The notes beneath the pieces are model-generated. The model did no database searches, was not told the DNA's origin, and was given only the letters and a program-made list of their open reading frames with translations. A stretch of DNA of 64,000 nt, taken from contig CP092081.1 of NCBI GenBank assembly GCA_022226935.1, positions 2,938,181-3,002,180 on the forward strand, in the 5' to 3' direction. The position numbers and the translations under genes were made by a program. Numbering within the stretch: the first letter of the stretch is position 1; each line of letters opens with the position of its first letter. This DNA comes from Nitrospira sp. GTDB taxonomy: Bacteria; Nitrospirota; Nitrospiria; Nitrospirales; Nitrospiraceae. Shown here one piece after another: positions 28,044 through 37,200 of this stretch.

Positions 28044-28073
28044 CTTGTAACATAGGTGACGAAGATAGGTCAA
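28044..28073 (-). promoter_or_regulatory. Candidate promoter of rpsT
   Basis: On the minus strand: TTGACC (28068-28073), 18-base spacer, TACAAG (28044-28049). This gives a leader of about 20 bases. A short perfect inverted repeat AAGCT/AGCTT (28035-28046) overlaps the -10 region and could matter for regulation. Confidence 0.45.
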
Positions 28074-28139
28074 GGATGCTGAAAGGAGTCAGCGGCTCTG
28101 GGGTCTCCCGGTCGCTAGGGGCATGATGGTGGAGTGATG

Positions 28140-28853
28140 ATGACGCGAATTGATGCACGAGATCGGTTGATTGTAGCGTTGGATGTTCCCTCTGCGGCGG
28201 AAGCGGAGGCCTTGGTTGATCGTATGGGCGATCAGGTGCGATTTGTGAAGGTGGGCCTGGAACTCTATACCGTGGCGGGCCCTGATATGGTGCGCAAGCT
28301 GGTCGACCGTGGCAAACGCGTGTTTCTCGATCTCAAGTTCCTTGATATTGAAGAAACCGTCCGGCGCGCAACGGCTCGCGTCGCCGCCATGGGCGCAACA
28401 TTTTTGACCATCCATGCGAACCGGAAGGCGTTGATCGCGGCCGTGCAAGGCCGGGGGCAGTCCAATCTCAAATTGCTGGCGGTGACGGTGCTCACCAATT
28501 TCGATGGGGACGACCTGCGGGAGATGGGGATTCAGCGGAGCGTCCGTGATTTGGTCACGGCCCGGGCTGCGTTGGCGGCGGAAGTGGGATGCGATGGAGT
28601 GGTCGCGTCTGGGGAAGAGCCGGAAGCCATCCGCGCCAAAGTAGGACCGGATTTGCTCATCGTCACCCCTGGGGTGAGGCCGGCGGGCAATGCGACTGAC
28701 GATCATGCGCGGGCGACGACACCCACTCAAACCATTGCGGCCGGAGCAGACTATCTGGTGATCGGGCGTCCCATTCGTGACGCGCTAGAGCCTGCCGCTG
28801 CGACGGCAGCCATCCTGCAAGAAATGCAAGCGGCCTTTGATCGTCGGGGATAG
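28140..28853 (+). CDS. pyrF: Orotidine 5'-phosphate decarboxylase
   Basis: A 237-residue TIM-barrel enzyme of pyrimidine synthesis (OMP to UMP). Catalytic Asp-x-Lys-x2-Asp is in FLDLKFLDIEETV; the phosphate loop is in VTPGVRPAGNATDDHARATT, and the closing motif is DYLVIGRPI. Three start codons are stacked (GTG 28134, ATG 28137, ATG 28140). I take the last, since GGTGGAG lies at a normal distance from it and RIDARDRLIVALDVPS follows at the usual offset. Confidence 0.95.
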   Translation: MTRIDARDRLIVALDVPSAAEAEALVDRMGDQVRFVKVGLELYTVAGPDMVRKLVDRGKRVFLDLKFLDIEETVRRATARVAAMGATFLTIHANRKALIAAVQGRGQSNLKLLAVTVLTNFDGDDLREMGIQRSVRDLVTARAALAAEVGCDGVVASGEEPEAIRAKVGPDLLIVTPGVRPAGNATDDHARATTPTQTIAAGADYLVIGRPIRDALEPAAATAAILQEMQAAFDRRG

Positions 28854-28925
28854 CCGAGGTTGGGACCTGTGAGGAAGGCTCGGTGTCGAAAAATTGTGCT
28901 CCTCTGGTCGCGGCGACGAGGGCGG

Positions 28926-28955
28926 TTGCGACTGTTCTCCCGGGTTTGTTAAGAT
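28926..28955 (+). promoter_or_regulatory. Candidate promoter of tRNA-His
   Basis: TTGCGA (28926-28931), 18-base spacer, TAAGAT (28950-28955). Transcription would begin about 20 bases before the tRNA, as expected for a stable-RNA promoter. Confidence 0.5.
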
Positions 28956-28980
28956 GCGCGTTCTCTGCTGACCTTGTGCG

Positions 28981-29057
28981 GTGGGTGTAGCTCAGTTGGT
29001 TAGAGCGCCGGATTGTGGATCCGGAGGTCGCGGGTTCGAAACCCGTCACTCACCCCA
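28981..29057 (+). tRNA. tRNA-His (GTG anticodon)
   Basis: The cloverleaf can be folded by hand: acceptor GTGGGTG with CACTCAC, D arm GCTC...GAGC, anticodon stem CCGGA/TCCGG with loop TTGTGGA, so anticodon GTG (29015-29017) reads His codons. T arm GCGGG/CCCGT with TTCGAAA. Discriminator C74 and an encoded CCA follow. The base before the acceptor (28980) is G, which would form the G-1:C73 pair that is the hallmark of tRNA-His. Confidence 0.97.
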
Positions 29058-29092
29058 ACCGGCGTCGAATGCAGGCTTCGAGTGGGGATACT

Positions 29093-29464
29093 ATGCCTGG
29101 TGGGAATAAGCAGCTCGCACCATCGGTCCCACATCGTCTTCCTGCTGCCGGTGTCCGATTCCGCGTGCGATCCTTTCGTCGTTTTCCTGTCCAATGTTCG
29201 GTCTATTATTCCTGCGATGCCTTCCAGGGAAGCGGTATTGCCTGGAATCTCTCCCTCAACGGGTGGCGTGTCGATGGGACACATCCGGTGGACCCCGGAA
29301 CGATCGTTACCCTCTGCATCTTTCTTCCCGGTCAGCACCCGACCGTGTTTGTCGACCGCGCGATAGTTCGCTGGTCCCGAGGCCAGGAATTCGGCATTGA
29401 AGTGAATGCGATCAAAGCCGATGAGCGGGCCCGCCTCGAACAGTTCGTGACGGCGTTAGTCTAA
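29093..29464 (+). CDS. PilZ-domain protein 1 of 3
   Basis: A 123-residue protein with a single PilZ domain. The c-di-GMP-contacting signatures are both present: Arg-x3-Arg in RSFRRFPVQC and Asn-x-Ser-x2-Gly in NLSLNGWRV. A start inside the tRNA is excluded; the ATG at 29093 is used, with a GTGGGGA upstream. It lies 35 bases after the tRNA-His gene and may be read from the tRNA promoter. Two further PilZ genes follow in the same direction. The family binds cyclic di-GMP; which pathway it feeds is unknown. Confidence 0.82.
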   Translation: MPGGNKQLAPSVPHRLPAAGVRFRVRSFRRFPVQCSVYYSCDAFQGSGIAWNLSLNGWRVDGTHPVDPGTIVTLCIFLPGQHPTVFVDRAIVRWSRGQEFGIEVNAIKADERARLEQFVTALV

Positions 29465-29619
29465 GTCCTATCTCCTCTTCAGGGTCTCGATCAGTATGTA
29501 GCAATGGGATGCGTTCGCCCTGTTGAGAACGAAAATCTGCTTGGTCATTTTCAGCGAGTTCAGTAGACTGATCTCTAGTCAGGCTGATGCCGTGTGACGC
29601 TTATTTCCTCGCTTATACC

Positions 29620-29964
29620 ATGGCCAAATCACAAACCTCCCGGTCACATTCTCGCGTGCCTGTCAGCTGCTTCCTCTATTATTTGGGGGAGGGACTGGTC
29701 GGAACCGGCAAAGTGTGCGATCTCTCCGTCAGGGGCTGGCGGATCGAAGGTGATAAACCCGTCACGGTCGGCATGAAATTGACGTTGCGCGTCTTTTTGC
29801 CTGATCAGCCGAAGGCGATCGACGTGGAAGGCGTCACCGTGAAGTGGGTGAAGGACCGCGTATTCGGGCTGGAAACCCTCAAGCTGAGCGCCGCCGCTGA
29901 AGCGCGCATTCACACATTTGTCGAACGCGTGCTGAAATCAGCCGATTCCTCGCGCGTGGCTTAG
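29620..29964 (+). CDS. PilZ-domain protein 2 of 3
   Basis: A 114-residue single-domain PilZ protein. Motifs: RSHSRVPVSC (Arg-x3-Arg) and DLSVRGWRIEG (Asp-x-Ser-x2-Gly). Its overall pattern (GWRI..., LRVFLPDQPKAIDVEGVTVK, FGLE) parallels protein 1, so the two are paralogues. The start is uncertain, as 29587 is in frame 11 codons upstream and no SD is obvious for either. A second messenger reader, probably of c-di-GMP. Confidence 0.82.
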   Translation: MAKSQTSRSHSRVPVSCFLYYLGEGLVGTGKVCDLSVRGWRIEGDKPVTVGMKLTLRVFLPDQPKAIDVEGVTVKWVKDRVFGLETLKLSAAAEARIHTFVERVLKSADSSRVA

Positions 29965-30152
29965 TCAATCGATTGTTGCCCTGTCGTCAGGCTTCGCGGT
30001 CTAGTCTGGATTGAAGATTTCGCAGGTCGCGCTCCCAGATTCCCACACTCGCAACCCTTTGAATCCCGTATTCCGTTGATCCCCCACTTTCGGGGACTAT
30101 CCCGCAATCTGTTGTTTTTCATATTCTGCCGAGGCGTTTGGCTGGAGGCATG

Positions 30153-30518
30153 ATGGAACAACAGAATCGTCCGCGGTTTATCGTCGAATGTACCGGATCA
30201 CGTTCAGAGGATGGGTTGCTGGTCTGGAACGGCCGGATGCTCGATCTCTCCATTCCAGGATGGTCGCGAACCGGACTCAAAGGACTGCAAGCCGGGGACC
30301 TCCTTCAATTGCATCTGCATATTCCGGGAGAGCCCAAGCCTCTCTCAGTACGTTTGGCGACGATACGTTGGGCAAGTGAGTCGCGGCTCGGGGTGGATCC
30401 CATACTCATGGATGCCGACGATCAGCTGCGATTGAGCGATTTCGTCAGTGCGCACGCCACGATGCCATCGTATAGTACGGATCGAAAAGAACAGATCGTC
30501 ATTTCTGATGCCGGGTAA
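30153..30518 (+). CDS. PilZ-like protein 3 of 3 (first Arg motif changed)
   Basis: A 121-residue protein aligned with the two upstream PilZ proteins by LDLSIPGWSRTG (Asp-x-Ser-x2-Gly kept) and RLATIRWASESRLGVDP. The N-terminal Arg-x3-Arg is not seen: the region reads NRPRFIVEC, so binding of c-di-GMP may be weakened or lost. GGAGG stands before two stacked ATGs and the second (30153) has the better spacing. Its C-terminus has 20 extra residues. Likely paralogue that has diverged in role. Confidence 0.75.
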   Translation: MEQQNRPRFIVECTGSRSEDGLLVWNGRMLDLSIPGWSRTGLKGLQAGDLLQLHLHIPGEPKPLSVRLATIRWASESRLGVDPILMDADDQLRLSDFVSAHATMPSYSTDRKEQIVISDAG

Positions 30519-30582
30519 GCATTCCGTCCGCCTTGCCGAGTAATATTCCCCTCTCCTCAACCGTGTAGACCATCGAATGGCG

Positions 30583-30630
30583 GCAGAGTGTGACGTGAGT
30601 GGTCCGACTCCAACAGCGGCGTCACTCTGC
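30583..30630. other. Imperfect inverted repeat downstream of PilZ 3
   Basis: GCAGAGTG-TG-ACG (30583-30595, two bulged bases) and CGTCACTCTGC (30620-30630) can pair over 11 bases with a 24-base loop, no T-run. It lies in the 290-base gap before the GT81-like gene. A smaller stem GTGTCT/AGACAC (30704-30723) is also there. It may be a structured leader or small RNA; nothing else supports this. Confidence 0.3.
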
Positions 30631-30808
30631 GTCGATCAAGCCTGATAGAAGGGCCTTCGTACCAGGCGAGAAGCCGAATTGCTTGACATCGTTGGGCAAG
30701 ATGGTGTCTCTTAGCCAAGACACATTGTCACACACACCAGCCTTTCGCCAGTCCACTTCGGTCATGTCACAACAGTGCTGCTAGGGCGGAGGCGTGAGAG
30801 AATGACGT

Positions 30809-32110
30809 ATGACCCCTGGTCCCCAGCTTCCTGACGCGACCCATACGACCCCGCTGACGCCTGAAACCGAGGCGCAAGTCGACCAATTCGCCCATACGGA
30901 TATTTTGGTCGGTATTCCCAGCTTCAACAATGTAGAAACGATCGGCCACGTCGTCAAAGCGGTCAGCGCCGGCCTGGCCAAATATTTCCCGGAAGCCCGT
31001 GCCGTCCTGGTGAATTCGGATGGCGGTTCGACGGACGGGACGCAGCAGGTGGTGTCACAGGCGGTCGTCGATCTCAAAACGCTCTTTATCGGCGACCAGC
31101 AGAGCTCGCTCCATAAAATCATTACGCCCTATCACGGTATCCCCGGAAAAGGCAGCGCATTTCGCACGATTTTTGAGATTGCCCGTCGCCTGAAAGCCAA
31201 AGCCTGTGCCGTGGTGGATTCGGATTTGCGGAGCATCACGCCAGAATGGATCGAACTCCTGGTCAGCCCAGTGTTCGAGCAGGGGTTCGACTATGTCGCG
31301 CCCTACTATCTCCGCCACAAATATGACGGGACCATCACGAACAGCATTGTGTATCCGCTGACACGTACCCTTTATGGTCATCGGATCAGGCAGCCGATCG
31401 GCGGGGATTTCGGATTTTCCGGACAATTGGCGCAGCATTACCTGGACAAGCATGTGTGGGAGTCGGAAGTTGCGAAGTTCGGCATCGATATCTGGATGAC
31501 GACGGAAGCGATCGCCAGCGGAGCGCGGGTCTGCCAGAGTTTTCTCGGTGCCAAAATCCACAACCCCAAAGACCCGGCGGCTGATCTTTCGGCTATGCTG
31601 GTGCAGGTGCTCGGTGCGGTATTCGCGCTGATGGAAGATCATTATGCGGTGTGGGGCAAAACAGATGGTTCGAACGCGGTGCCGTTGTTCGGATTCCAGT
31701 ACGAAGTGGGGGTGGAGCCGGTCAACGTCAACGTCGATCGTATGATCAGCACCTTTCGGCAAGGCCTGAGCGATCTGGGCACGATTTGGGATCAGATCCT
31801 TGCTCCGGGAACCAGGCAGAGTCTGCGACCGCTGGGAACCTGTTCGCTGCAGGAGTTTCGGATTGCCGATAGCCTGTGGGCGCGGGTCGTCTATGACGCG
31901 GCGGTTGCCTATCGGAATCGTGTCTTGCCCCTCGATCATGTGTTGAAAGCCTTCACGCCTTTGTATTTGGGCCGCACCGCGTCCTTCGTGCTGGATACGC
32001 AGGGGCTCACATCAAGCGAAGCCGAAGGCCGCATAGAAGCGCTCTGCCAGGCGTTTGAAAAGGATAAGTCCTACTTGGTGGCGCGCTGGAACGAACCGCA
32101 TGTCAGTTGA
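30809..32110 (+). CDS. GT81-like glycosyltransferase (glucosyl-3-phosphoglycerate synthase-like)
   Basis: A 433-residue GT-A fold enzyme. Sugar-nucleotide site: ILVGIPSFNNVETIG, NSDGGSTDGT; PGKGSAFRTIFEIA; DSD metal motif in AVVDSDLRSITPEW; and the signature YDGTITNSIVYPLTR followed by IGGDFGFSG, all as I recall from GpgS-type enzymes of Persephonella and archaea. It would transfer glucose (or mannose) to 3-phosphoglycerate. A HAD phosphatase of the MPGP type lies 1.9 kb on, so together they would make glucosylglycerate or a relative, an osmoprotectant. Donor not proven. Confidence 0.8.
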   Translation: MTPGPQLPDATHTTPLTPETEAQVDQFAHTDILVGIPSFNNVETIGHVVKAVSAGLAKYFPEARAVLVNSDGGSTDGTQQVVSQAVVDLKTLFIGDQQSSLHKIITPYHGIPGKGSAFRTIFEIARRLKAKACAVVDSDLRSITPEWIELLVSPVFEQGFDYVAPYYLRHKYDGTITNSIVYPLTRTLYGHRIRQPIGGDFGFSGQLAQHYLDKHVWESEVAKFGIDIWMTTEAIASGARVCQSFLGAKIHNPKDPAADLSAMLVQVLGAVFALMEDHYAVWGKTDGSNAVPLFGFQYEVGVEPVNVNVDRMISTFRQGLSDLGTIWDQILAPGTRQSLRPLGTCSLQEFRIADSLWARVVYDAAVAYRNRVLPLDHVLKAFTPLYLGRTASFVLDTQGLTSSEAEGRIEALCQAFEKDKSYLVARWNEPHVS

Positions 32111-32167
32111 GAGTGATGAATCCATCCATCTGAAGGCAGGCTGCAGTCGGGGCCGGAGGAGGGAAGT

Positions 32168-32875
32168 ATGAAGGAATTCTTTGAAAAGGGGCTCCTCGAT
32201 CCTCTGGAGCTGATGGCGCGGCAGGTGCTCGCGGTATTGCCGAGCCTCCTGGCCATGTCCATCATTTTCTTTGCGGGACTGGTGGTCGCATGGACGGCCA
32301 GCCAGGCGCTCGAGCGGCTGCTACGAGTGGTCGGGTTGGATCGGCTGTTTGATCGTCTGGGCGTCACCGGCGCGTTGTTGCGGGGCGGGGTCAAAACGGA
32401 TCCGTCTCGATTGGTGGGGCAAGCGGCCTATTGGTTGGTCATGATTTTCGCCACCGTCGCCGCATTGGGCGCGTTGAATCTTCAACCCATCAACGATTTC
32501 GCCAAGTCATTTTTGGCCTATGTTCCGCATTTGGTCACGGCAGGGCTCATTTTGGTGGCGGGCTGGTTGTTGTCCAACTTTGTCTCGCAGGCGGTGCTGA
32601 TCGCCGCGGTCAATGCGGGATTGCCTCCTGCTCGGTTAGTGGCGACCTGCTCTCGATGGGGGATTCAATTGTTGGCGGTGGCCATGGCGCTGGAGCAGCT
32701 CGGTATTGCGCAAAATATCGTGGTCGTCGGCTTCGGGATTACCCTGGGAGGGATCGTCATGGCTGGGGCGATCGCCTTCGGGTTGGGCGCGAAAGATTTG
32801 GCGAAAGATTATCTCGAGCGCGGGTTGTCGGTCCGAACGCGAGATGGCGCACCGGATGACTTACGGCATCTCTAA
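32168..32875 (+). CDS. Small membrane channel-like protein (conserved TM-helix family)
   Basis: A 235-residue protein with about four long hydrophobic helices and repeats resembling the conserved TM-helix family that forms the core of small mechanosensitive-like channels: VLPSLLAMSIIFFAGLVVAW, PHLVTAGLILVAGWLLSNFV, and the Gly-rich helix with GFGITLGGIVMAGAIAFGLG. It lacks the C-terminal MscS beta domain. GGAGGAGGGAAG before the ATG is a strong SD. Position between the osmolyte synthase and phosphatase genes suggests a role in releasing osmolyte on downshock, an inference. Confidence 0.78.
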   Translation: MKEFFEKGLLDPLELMARQVLAVLPSLLAMSIIFFAGLVVAWTASQALERLLRVVGLDRLFDRLGVTGALLRGGVKTDPSRLVGQAAYWLVMIFATVAALGALNLQPINDFAKSFLAYVPHLVTAGLILVAGWLLSNFVSQAVLIAAVNAGLPPARLVATCSRWGIQLLAVAMALEQLGIAQNIVVVGFGITLGGIVMAGAIAFGLGAKDLAKDYLERGLSVRTRDGAPDDLRHL

Positions 32876-32916
32876 CGACTGAACGGTCTTGGCTGGTCAC
32901 TGATAAAGGACAGGGT

Positions 32917-33138
32917 ATGACGAATAAGATTTCGGACATCGACGGTGAGGCCAAGGCGCGCCGCTGGTTGGGTGGGGAAGCAGCCGTGCCGCGCTATCCC
33001 CACCGCCGCCCAAGCCGGTTTGTGTTCAATCGTTCGCTGCTTGGACTGGTCGCCTGCGCCATTGGGGCGGGATTTGCGGGAGGGCTGGTGGTCGGCCTGT
33101 TGAGCCGGCGAACCAATCCGTCTCAGCGCGGGCATTGA
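32917..33138 (+). CDS. Small single-pass membrane protein
   Basis: A 73-residue protein, basic N-terminal half with a single hydrophobic helix FNRSLLGLVACAIGAGFAGG and a short basic tail. AAGGACAGGG is at a normal SD distance and it follows the channel gene by 41 bases on the same strand. No family recognised. Small size lowers confidence that it is translated, but the SD, the clear helix and the positional coupling favour it. Confidence 0.55.
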   Translation: MTNKISDIDGEAKARRWLGGEAAVPRYPHRRPSRFVFNRSLLGLVACAIGAGFAGGLVVGLLSRRTNPSQRGH

Positions 33139-33182
33139 TGCGCCGCTCAAACTCTTAAGTGGAAATGTCGTAAGCTCGATCG

Positions 33183-34007
33183 TCAGAGAGTCGGCAGGAG
33201 ATCAAGCAGGCTGCGATTCCATCCAACCGGTCCCACTCCATCGGCACGGATCAGACGGGAGAGCTGCACGTCCGGGTCGTAGGAGCCGTTCGGTTTCTGG
33301 ATAAGAATAGGGTAATCCACGACTTTCAGCATGGGCAGATCATTGAGGCTGTCTCCAAGGCCGACCGTCACGAGACTCTGCCCCTCCTGTTGTACGAGCC
33401 GTCTATACCATTCAATTAGCCGCCGGCTCGCGATTCCCTTATCATTTGCCCCCATCAAATGATAGAACCGGCCTCCTCGCGTACAGGTGAGACCGCGTCT
33501 GTTCGCCGCTGCAAGTAGATCCTGCCACGCTACGACCTGGCCATCCATCACGAAGGGCTCATCATACTCCCGCTGCATGGCCAACTGTGCCTCTCCGGCC
33601 GGCATTCCGGTTAACTGCACCACTTCTGCTAGGGTCAGATCCCCGAATCCCCGCAATCTCCAACCCATTTCTTGACGAATCGCCTTCAGCGCCGCTCGAA
33701 GTGTGGCATAGGGAATTCCAAGCTGGAACACTTGATAGGCATCGCGGGATAGTGATCCCTCAAGGGGAAAGGGAAACGTGCCGTTAGGGATATAGATCGC
33801 TCCGCCGTTTTCGACAATAAACGGATGGTGATTGCCCAGACAGCCGCGAAGCGGCTCCATTTCTGCACGGGTCTTGCTGGAGACGAGGATGAGGGGCGCG
33901 CCACGATGCGCGATGGCGGCCAAGGCATCGGAGGCGTGCTCGTATGAGTAGGTGGTGGTGTCGAGCAAGCTCCCGTCCAAATCAGAAAAAATGAGGATGC
34001 GCCGCAT
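33183..34007 (-). CDS. HAD-IIB phosphatase, mannosyl/glucosyl-3-phosphoglycerate phosphatase-like
   Basis: A 274-residue HAD enzyme with motif I FSDLDGSLLDTTTYSY, a Cof-type cap, the family signature REYDEPFV, and motif IV GLGDSLNDLPML. These are marks of the mannosyl-3-phosphoglycerate phosphatase branch. The start at 34007 (MRRILIF) is preferred; the frame extends 39 codons beyond without support. Converging on the synthase/channel block, it would remove phosphate from the sugar-phosphoglycerate made by the GT81-like enzyme. Sugar specificity not told from sequence. Confidence 0.85.
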   Translation of the reverse strand: MRRILIFSDLDGSLLDTTTYSYEHASDALAAIAHRGAPLILVSSKTRAEMEPLRGCLGNHHPFIVENGGAIYIPNGTFPFPLEGSLSRDAYQVFQLGIPYATLRAALKAIRQEMGWRLRGFGDLTLAEVVQLTGMPAGEAQLAMQREYDEPFVMDGQVVAWQDLLAAANRRGLTCTRGGRFYHLMGANDKGIASRRLIEWYRRLVQQEGQSLVTVGLGDSLNDLPMLKVVDYPILIQKPNGSYDPDVQLSRLIRADGVGPVGWNRSLLDLLPTL

Positions 34008-34245
34008 ATCGGTCACGTTCTCCCTGCCGCAGTATACGGAACTCCCTCGGCTGGTAAAACAGGTTCCTGAGGTCGAAGTCGTCCTCTTCTGTGTCAAAAC
34101 CGGCACAGGACAATCCCTCATCAAGATCGCAGGGAAGAATGCCGAAAAGATAAGGCACAGGGCTGTGTCAGGTTCCGAATGGATCCGTCACGCGCAGGCC
34201 GATCGATACCATCAAAGGATGCTTGTAAAACTATAGGGTTACACA

Positions 34246-37200
34246 GTGCGATCCGATAAAAAACCTCCGCTGAAGTCCGATAAAAAAGTTCCTCCCAAGG
34301 TCCAGAAAAAGGGCAGCCTCGGCTACAACAAAAAGTCGGCGCTGCTCGAGGACGCGATTACGCAAATGAACGCCGGCAAGTACGGCCGTGCGTCCTCCGC
34401 CCTCAAAGACCTGCTCGCGCTCGACCCTCTCAACGCTGAAGCCAGGCGTCTCTTTGCCACCCTCCATCTGCGGCTCGGAAGCCTCATGAGCGCCAGGACG
34501 GCGTTCGAATCACTGGCTCGGGAAGCCATGGAACGGCAGGATTATTGGCTGGCGGAGTCGCTGCTGCGGGAATATCTCACCGCAGGGCCACGCTATGTGC
34601 CTTTCTTGGAAATGCTGGGACGCGTCTACGAGGAAAAAGGCGACGTCATGGCGGCGGTGGCGGAGTACGGCAAAGCGGTTGAAGTCTTGCTGGAGGACCC
34701 GGACTCGGAGAAACCAAATCACCCCAGTGAGCTTTTCGCGCGGATTCGCTCTATTGCGCCCGGGAGTCCGGTCGCGTTCCGCCTTGCCGCGATGTTCGAC
34801 ACGGTGACCGGGCAAGTGCTGCAGGTCGCGCCTCAGCCTGCGGTTCCTGCCCAGGAACACGAATCTCCTCAGGCTGCAGCGGCGGAGGCTCCTGCCGATG
34901 GTGTCGCGCCTATGCCCTGGGAACAGATGGAGCCTCTGCAGGCCGATGTGCCTGTCGCTCAAGCCCCGTCCAGTCCATTGGAAGAACCGCCGACAACGAC
35001 GGTCGTCGAGCCGGCTATGTCTTCGGCGTTGCCCGTCGAGGCTGTAGCGGCGGGTGGACCACAGAAGCCCGAGGTCGATCAAAGTCCTGTGCCCGAAACA
35101 TCGGAACTGCATCCACCACTGATACCGGCGGAGCCTGATGCTCTTTCCGTGCCCCTGGTTGGCTCCTCCGAAGAGCCGATGAAGGCCGCAGCTGAAAGCG
35201 AACTGCCGGCTATGAATCCGCTTCCCGCTTTGACCAATGAGGCGGAAGTAGCTCCTGCCCCGGTCTCTCTGGAGTCTCCGCCGGCGAACGTCGCGTTGGT
35301 CGAGGGCGGTGCTGATCCAATTGCGCATGCCCCTTCGAGCCCGGCACCGATGCCGTGGGACCAGGTTGAAGAAATTGCCGTCGTCATTCCTCCAGCATCT
35401 GCAAGTCAGGAATCGACGGGTTCAGACGTGGTGCCCCCGGTTTCCCCTGAACCTGAAGTGGGACCGAGCGTCAACGTCGAATCCGTGCTTCCTTCCATGG
35501 AACCGCTGGCAGAGACCGGCAACCAGACCCTTGCTCCTCCGCCCTCGACGCCTACTCCTATGCCTTGGGTTCAGGTTGAAGAGGAGGTCATCGCGATACC
35601 GCCGGCTGCGAGTCAGGTGTCGGCTATGCCTGAATCTTCGACGGCGCCGACCTCTGAAACCGAAGGGCCATCGGTTCCTACCAGTGATCCCGCTCTTCAG
35701 GCCATCGAAGTGTTGTCGCAATCAGGCAGTCACCCGATCGTCGCCACACCGACGACTCCGGTGTCCATGCCCTGGGATCAGGTCGAAGAGAACCCCATTC
35801 TCATTCCTCCGGCGGCAGCGCCCTCCGCATCCAGCGTAGAGGAGGTTGCGCCTGAATCATGTGAAGAAAAGCCGTTGCCACCAGCCATCGAGGCAGTGAG
35901 CTCCGGGGTAGAAGTTCCCTCGCGGCAGGCAGAGGCTCCAGCGGCACCACCATCCGCTTCCAGTGCTTCAGAAATGACTTCATCCGGCCTGTCCTGGGAC
36001 GAAATTCTCGCAGCGGTCGCGGCTATGCAATCCACTCCTGCGCCGGTGCAGTCGCTTCCAAGCGCGGAGCCGGCCCAGGCGCCAGATCGCACCGTGCCGG
36101 AGGAGCCGGTTCCTGCAGTCACGGCGATTTCGGATGCTGTCGAGACGACAACGGTCTTCTCAGATGCCCCCTCGCCCGAACCCTCCTTGGATCCGGGCAG
36201 CGCCTCCTCGACGTTGTCTGCCCCCATGCCCTGGGAACAGGTCGAAGTCGAAGACGTCACTATTCCACGCCAAGAACCGGAACCGGAATTTGGTTCAGCT
36301 CCCCTCGCAGGCGAAGCAATCGGGAATTCCGGCGGGATGACATTGGATTCCACCCTCGTTTTGCCTGCGTCACCGGAAACGCCGGAGCCAGCGACCCAAG
36401 TGGAATCGCCGATTGTCGCCGCTGAACCTTCGGCGGGCAGCGGCGAAGAATCGGGGCAGGGGTTCCGTCTTCTCCAGTCGAACGAGCAGGAGCCGCACAA
36501 TAATTCACTTGACCACCCGGCGGAATCACCTGAGGCGACTCTTGCGGAGAAGTCCCCCACGCTATCCGAACCTGAGCCGTCTATAGGTCTCCCGAAGGAA
36601 GAATCAGCCGCCGTTCCCTTGCGTCTGGTCGAAAGCGAAAGCATTCCCGCGCAAGCCGCGGGTGAACCCGCTTCTGTCAAAGCGGAGCCGATCACGGAAT
36701 TCACTCTCGCCGAAATGCACGTTGAATCGATTGAGAAGGATTCAGAGCCGCTACCTCAAGTGGAGCACTCGCTGGAGTTGATCGATGCGCCGGAAGCGAT
36801 GACGCCTTCAGAGCCTGCACCGGTAGACGAGATCGTCGCCGCGCCTGTCTCATCATCTTCCGTCGAAGATCAAACGATTTCCGTCGCTGAACCAATTGCT
36901 CTCGAGGCGCAGGACGATCAGCCGGCTGAGCCTTCGCCCCTGGAAAGTGAGCCCGCACCGGTCCTTTCGCTGGAGCCGGCCGCGAAGTCTGACGAGCAGG
37001 CGGTTGTTGAATCTCTGGCGAGTGACGCCGACGTGTCGCTTCCCGAGTTGACTGATGTGCAAACTGCTCCAGTTGAAGAATCCCTGCCGGTGTCTCCGCC
37101 AGGGCTGTCCGCCGTAGTTCCGACGGACGAGTCGAGGGAGATTGTTCAGGACCCTCAGGCTTTTGAGCCTGTACAGTCAGACCAGCCTGTGGACATGGCT

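Noticed and set aside
35778-36704. 308-codon Ser/Gly-rich frame opposite the disordered linker
   Set aside because: Mirror of the Pro/Glu/Ala/Ser codon bias of the linker; no SD.
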